DNA from: Histoplasma ohiense
Lineage: Eukaryota; Ascomycota; Eurotiomycetes; Onygenales; Ajellomycetaceae
Reading direction: 5' to 3'
NCBI GenBank assembly: GCA_017607445.1
Contig: JAEVHH010000003.1
Location: forward strand, 3,844,001 to 3,908,000
Length of the DNA: 64,000 nt
The notes beneath the pieces are model-generated. The model saw only the letters and a list, made by a program, of their open reading frames with translations. It searched no databases and was not told the origin of the DNA. Shown here piece after piece: positions 59,938 through 64,000 of this stretch (positions are counted from its first letter, which is position 1; the number at the start of each line of letters is the position of its first letter). Both the position numbers and the translations under genes were made by a program.

Positions 59938-61227
59938 TTAAACCTGGGATTCACCTGGAAGTAGATTGCCCTTGACGGCGAACATTTTCCCCGTTGTCGC
60001 AGCCACGAAGCCGTCGATTTGTCGCGAATATTGCTCGACTTGTCTAGTATTCAGCAATGTCTCTAACCTGCTGGGTTCCTGGGGAAGTTTGAAGAGTCGC
60101 TGCCATTCATCCTCCGGCAGCAGCGGTTGCTTCAGCTGGGTACGTGTGGCGTTCTCGGCTTTGCGCTTAGCCTGCCATTGTGCAATCTTGGCTTGCTCGC
60201 GTGCAAGAGATCGTTGGTAGAATTGGAAGTTGTTGTTTTCAGTGTGGTGGGTTTCGATGCTTTCGAGGAGTAGATCGCAGTTTTTCTCCAAGAATGGATC
60301 GATGCTCAGAGAAAGGCTGTCGAAATTGGGAGTTAACAGAGAAGACGAGGAGTAAGGTCCAGAGGTCAGAGCGTCAAGGGATGGAGGGAAATCCAAGGGT
60401 TCTGAAGGAGTGGGGGTTGGGAGTTGGTGGAGATAGGATGTGAGAAGGTGGGAATTATGAATTTGAACGGGGAGTTCAACAAAGATGTCTTGGTATCGAA
60501 GGTTCGATTTCTGGAGCCTGTGATCGATGGAAGCAAGTGTTAGTTAACCCCGATTCTATAAGAAACCATCGGAGAAAGTGGGACCAGCGTCATACTGTTC
60601 GCTCGTGAACTTGTTGTCCTTGAATGCGGCCATAAACTGGGGTGATAGTCTAAAAGCCCTAAGTGCCAACGCGCCCTGAGAACTACGGCTAATATCATGA
60701 ACTAACGCCACCGTCCGCTCATTCAGTTCTTTCTGATAGTAATACTGATTCTCGATGACGTTCAAATTGACAAAGTTCCCCATGTTTGCACTTGTGTACC
60801 ATCCGACATTATTGGCATCAATGTTTACCTCCCGCAACATTTTAATCATTTCTGCCTGATAAACTGTATTCGATTTTGCGCGCGGAGCAACAGCAGCGGA
60901 ATTTTGGGAAGCATTATCGAAATGGGACTCGGTTGGGATATCGACAACTGGGAAAGGGAAACAGTTCGTGACTTGGAGTGTCCCTCGCACATCCATACCA
61001 ACAAGTGATCCGGTTGCGATAGTAGGGAAGGCCTGGGAGCTATGTTTGATGATTTTCATCACAACCTGAGCCACATGTAAGCTTCACACTCGTGCCTCGC
61101 AGTCGCCAACTCGACATAGAAATTTCTTACCAGCGCTTCCACCTGGACCGCTTTGAGTGTAGCATCTTTCCTACGACTAGTTAGTGAAAGTCCACAAAAC
61201 AAGGAGGAAATATACATACTCCGCCAT
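59938..61227 (-). CDS. Eukaryotic translation initiation factor 3 subunit H (eIF3h)
   Basis: Non-catalytic MPN-domain subunit of eIF3, which binds the 40S ribosome during initiation. Four exons on the minus strand: 61227-61220, 61170-61131, 61065-60596 and 60517-59938, giving 365 aa. The first exon has only 8 nt (ATG GCG GA). The joins restore AEKDATLKAVQVEAL followed by VVMKIIKHSSQAFPT. The MPN domain spans about residues 10-150 (GSLVGMDVRGTLQVTNCFPF, NNVGWYTSANMG). It lacks the full JAMM metalloprotease motif, as expected for eIF3h. The second half is helical and conserved (SLSIDPFLEKNCDLLLESIE, LLPEDEWQRLFKLPQEPSRL) and ends MFAVKGNLLPGE. The length matches fungal eIF3h. It is divergent from bna7. 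Confidence 0.95.
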
Positions 61228-61491
61228 ATTTGCGACAGCGATAGGTACCAAATAAACTGAATAATAAAAAAAAGGATGATGCTGTGGTTCAAGGATCTTG
61301 CTTGCTCGCCCGTGGCCTTTGTCGACGATACACTTGCTTTTGTGTGGGTTTTTTGGTCGTCAAAGAGGCTGAGCCCGATTAGGTCTAGTGTGAGGTGCGG
61401 CTTTCAAAGTTTGCGATTTGGGTTGGAAGAATCAACTTTCAATTATAGTCTCAACCACATAAGGTGTCAGAAAAGGTGTCTAATTTCGAAA
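61228..61491. promoter_or_regulatory. Bidirectional promoter between eIF3h and bna7
   Basis: Only 264 bp separate the two start codons, so both genes probably share this promoter. I see no distinctive motif beyond AT-rich stretches near the eIF3h start. Confidence 0.5.
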
Positions 61492-62516
61492 ATGACATCA
61501 TGTCAGGGCTCAGAATTCCATCGGGAAACCCATCGATATGGGCAGAAAAATATCCTCCAGGAAATCTCTGTGTATTATCCTCGCTCTGGTCCACAACCGG
61601 ACCCCTCGTCAAGTGTCTGGATAATGTATACTCACTACTCCCTATCCCCAAACACCATCTAAGTTCATCCGATTCTCTTTGCTTATCCTATCTATGAAAA
61701 AGCTATATCCATGGCGGCGCGTGGCGTGACCCGGCTATTACATCCATTTCTTTTGAGCCCACGCTTGATGCTCTTGCATCCGATTGCGATTCCCAGACTC
61801 TACAAAGGGTCGCTGCGTTTGCTTCAATCGACTATCGTTTGTCCGCCAACCCCAATTTCCCCCAAGATCCCACCAGCACTGAGCCGACAGATTTGCGATG
61901 CGCAATCCATCCCGACCACCTCAATGATGTACGAAATGCAATCGCATATTTACAGAACAAATTCGAGTTTAGAGAAAGGTATATTCTAGTTGGACACAGC
62001 TGTGGTGCTACTCTTGCCTTTCAAACCGTGATGGGAAGTGTGTTAAATGCAGAGTCTAAACGCAGTGAGGCCACTGAACTGAATATAGAGCTGCCAATCG
62101 CCATAGTGGGTGTTGCGGGAATCTACGATCTGCGTTTACTCCGTGATACTTTTAAAGATATCGTCATTTACCAAGAATTCATCAAAGCTGCTTTCGGTTC
62201 TGATGAAAAACTATGGGATGGAGTTTCACCCGCCAGAGTGGAAGGACAAACAAGTATAGAAAACTGGTGGGCAAACGGCAGGTTGGCTGTGTTAGCTCAT
62301 TCTGAAGCCGATGAATTAGTTGACGTGGGACAGCTAAGAACCATGGCCAAAGTGATAGGTAAATGGAGAGCAGCGGGTACCAGAGGACTTCCTAGAAATT
62401 TACTCCTTCTTGATGACCTGAAACATAGCCATGATGAGATCTGGAGTAAAGGGGATGAATTAGCTCAGGTTATTGCTAAGACAGTTTTTGAGCTGCAACG
62501 ATTGGAGAAATCGTGA
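61492..62516 (+). CDS. bna7: Kynurenine formamidase (arylformamidase), alpha/beta hydrolase
   Basis: Hydrolyses N-formyl-L-kynurenine to L-kynurenine and formate in the tryptophan-to-NAD (kynurenine) pathway. Exons 61492-61625 and 61703-62516 encode 315 aa. The 77-nt intron (GTATAC donor, AAAAAG acceptor) splits an Ile codon and restores SSSVWIIYIHGGAWRDP. The oxyanion-hole HGGAW is at residues 48-52. The nucleophile Ser144 is in GHSCGA. The likely acid is Asp248 in SEADELVD, and the likely catalytic His is 286 or 288 in LKHSHDEIW. The motif order and length match fungal Bna7. The first exon (HRYGQKNILQEISVYYPRSG) matches the usual start of the family in pattern. Other short frames across the same interval are shadows. 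The gene looks intact. Confidence 0.93.
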
Positions 62517-63518
62517 TTTCTATAATCCAAAACGTGGTTGGGCCACAAAGAGCACTGGTATATTTACTCAAGGACCGTTAATTTATAGCGTTGCGCCGAA
62601 AGCCACCATACGGAGCTCGAACGGCACCGACAAAAATTTATCCCATCCGGCGTGAGGTTGAATCTAGTATGTGAAAGGAATAATGAAAACAGATCAACAA
62701 TATATCTAACTCCACAGAACTCTTTCTCAGGTTTATTTCGGTAGCAAACTCCATTTTCCAGCACTGGGAGACAAGGCTAAACTACTAGTTCCTTCCAACG
62801 TTGAGTGGCATAGATGTGGTCTTAGCCCAAAAGTTTCCAATCGCATTCCAAAACTCCATTGCCAAACTGCGGTTGGGATCCATCAATATTTGATGATAAA
62901 GGGCTCATTGGTGTTAACCCAAAAGTAAAGTGCTAATACATGGCATTTGCCCAGTCACTCTCGCCATTTTGCCCTCATATTGCCTTTTTGACCTGGAGGC
63001 TCCCATTTTCGGTCTACCCATTCAGCAGTGATCGGAGCTGTACCAGGCCCATTCTGTGCTTAGCAGAAGTGTTATCCAAATGTGTACCTTTATTTACGAG
63101 AAATTTACCCAGTAAAGGAAACCATTTCCGAGAATCCTCAGCTTTTAGCCCGCGTCGGATTGATGGGCATTCGCCCACACACTCGCCCACATAGGCAAAT
63201 TTGCGTATAAGCCGATTTTGGGCATTTGTTGAATGTGATGTGCGATTTGTCTTGAGACTCTGACGTCCAACCAAATTTGGAGCTTCATCTGGAGTTGCTG
63301 CATTTTACCCAATTTTGGTTAGCGGCACCAAGCATTGTCCACTCAGCCCTGATATACTGTCGTGGATAGCAAGAGTTGACAGGATATAAAAGGGATGACC
63401 ATTTTCAATGAATGTGGAGACTGAAATGGGGGCATTCATATCGTTTTCTTTCCGTTGCCCTCACCTCCCGTTTTCAATACTTTCTGATTTAAAAAGCCGG
63501 GGACTTGATTAATCTACA
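62517..63518. other. Intergenic region
   Basis: No gene seen. Probably the 3' flank of bna7 and the promoter of the deiminase-like gene. Confidence 0.5.
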
Positions 63519-64000
63519 ATGCATTGGTTGCTGAGCTTGCACCAAATGCTTGGTAAGTACGAAAATGGAAGACAATGATATAAGTTGGTTACTCACGGTT
63601 TGCTAACAGATGGCAGCTTTGTTTTCCTACACCGGTCTCTGTTTTCGAGCCAACATTCGAGCCGATAGTAACCGTGATGGTAGAGTTGATCTTGATGGAA
63701 ACACGAACATAGCTCATAAGCTGAGCTCCTCAAACCATGCCGGGGCAATATTTCTTGCTAACTTCGGTGACACTGGCCGGCGGTGTTCTAAACTGGCACT
63801 GCGCGGCAGCCCTCCGTCCAACGAGAAGCTTGCTGCTTGTAATGATGCTTCGGATGACATCCAACGGTCCGATCGATATATGGCTCATCTTCGAACGGTG
63901 CCTATTCCCAGATCAACTCTAGGTGCTTATGGGACTGTGTCAGTTGGAGACGCAACAGCACGCAAAAAATATTCGTATATTCCGTCGCGAGGGGTCGGAA
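63519..64000 (+). CDS. Secreted protein-arginine deiminase-like protein, 5' part (runs off the window)
   Basis: Exon 1 is 63519-63552 and exon 2 starts at 63617 and is open to the window end. The intron has a GTAAGT donor, a GCTAACAG branch region and a GGCAG acceptor, phase 1; an acceptor six bases earlier would lead to a stop. The protein starts MHWLLSLHQMLALFSYTGLC, a hydrophobic signal-peptide-like stretch. It continues with ADSNRDGRVDL (a calcium-loop-like motif), GAIFLANFGDTGRRCSKL, and then SDRYMAHLRTVPIPR. This succession is what I know from the N-terminal part of fungal secreted PAD-domain proteins, which convert peptidyl-arginine to citrulline. The catalytic residues lie beyond the window, so activity cannot be judged. 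The alternative in-frame ATG at 63611 would lack the signal peptide. Confidence 0.65.

Overview
The window is a stretch of nuclear chromosome from a filamentous ascomycete. Short introns with GTAAGT/GTATGT donors and CTAAC/CTGAC branch sites interrupt most genes. The recognisable proteins (Clf1, Prp5, eIF3h, kynurenine formamidase) resemble Eurotiomycete versions most closely. The very long intergenic spaces and many homopolymer and microsatellite tracts would suit an Onygenales-type genome, but that order-level placement is an inference. I see no tRNA, rRNA, CRISPR array or prokaryotic operon structure, and no intact transposon.

Layout. 54-2201 (+): splicing factor Clf1/Crooked neck. 6728-8881 (+): kelch-propeller protein with one membrane segment. 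8882-22428: a 13.5-kb gene desert. 22429-23388 (+): two-finger C2H2 regulator. 25866-27935 (+): RS/acidic-rich protein of the DUF3824 kind. 28760-30110 (+): decayed 4-coumarate-CoA-ligase-like pseudogene. 30759-31746 (+): small mitochondrial-type protein with a 22-nt microexon. 31747-36567: gene-poor. 36568-38602 (-): six-exon C2H2 factor whose first two fingers look like the zinc-sensing pair of Zap1/ZafA. 39601-40210 (+): 121-aa N-terminally acylated protein. 41607-45561 (-): DEAD-box splicing ATPase Prp5. 46116-47320 (+): mitochondrial HMG-box protein. 51684-58420 (+): very large repetitive, probably disordered protein. 59938-61227 (-): eIF3h. 61492-62516 (+): kynurenine formamidase Bna7. 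63519-64000 (+): start of a secreted protein-arginine-deiminase-like gene, cut by the window end.

The genes do not form one pathway. Two spliceosome factors (Clf1, Prp5) lie 40 kb apart. Three gene pairs are divergent: the ZafA-like factor and the acylated protein, Prp5 and mtHMG, and eIF3h and Bna7 (only 264 bp between start codons). These pairs probably share promoters. The regulators and the giant protein have long, gene-free upstream regions.

The most unusual item is the approximately 2,067-aa protein built from about 17-19 imperfect units. Each unit has an aromatic core (Trp), a Lys-rich tract and a Glu/Pro linker. The protein ends in two SUMO-interaction-like motifs and a charged coiled coil. 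Also notable are three introns that appear to use GC-AG boundaries, the PAD-like gene, and an over-represented intergenic 9-mer, TACGGAGTA. All exon coordinates were read by eye from frame continuity and splice signals, without RNA evidence.
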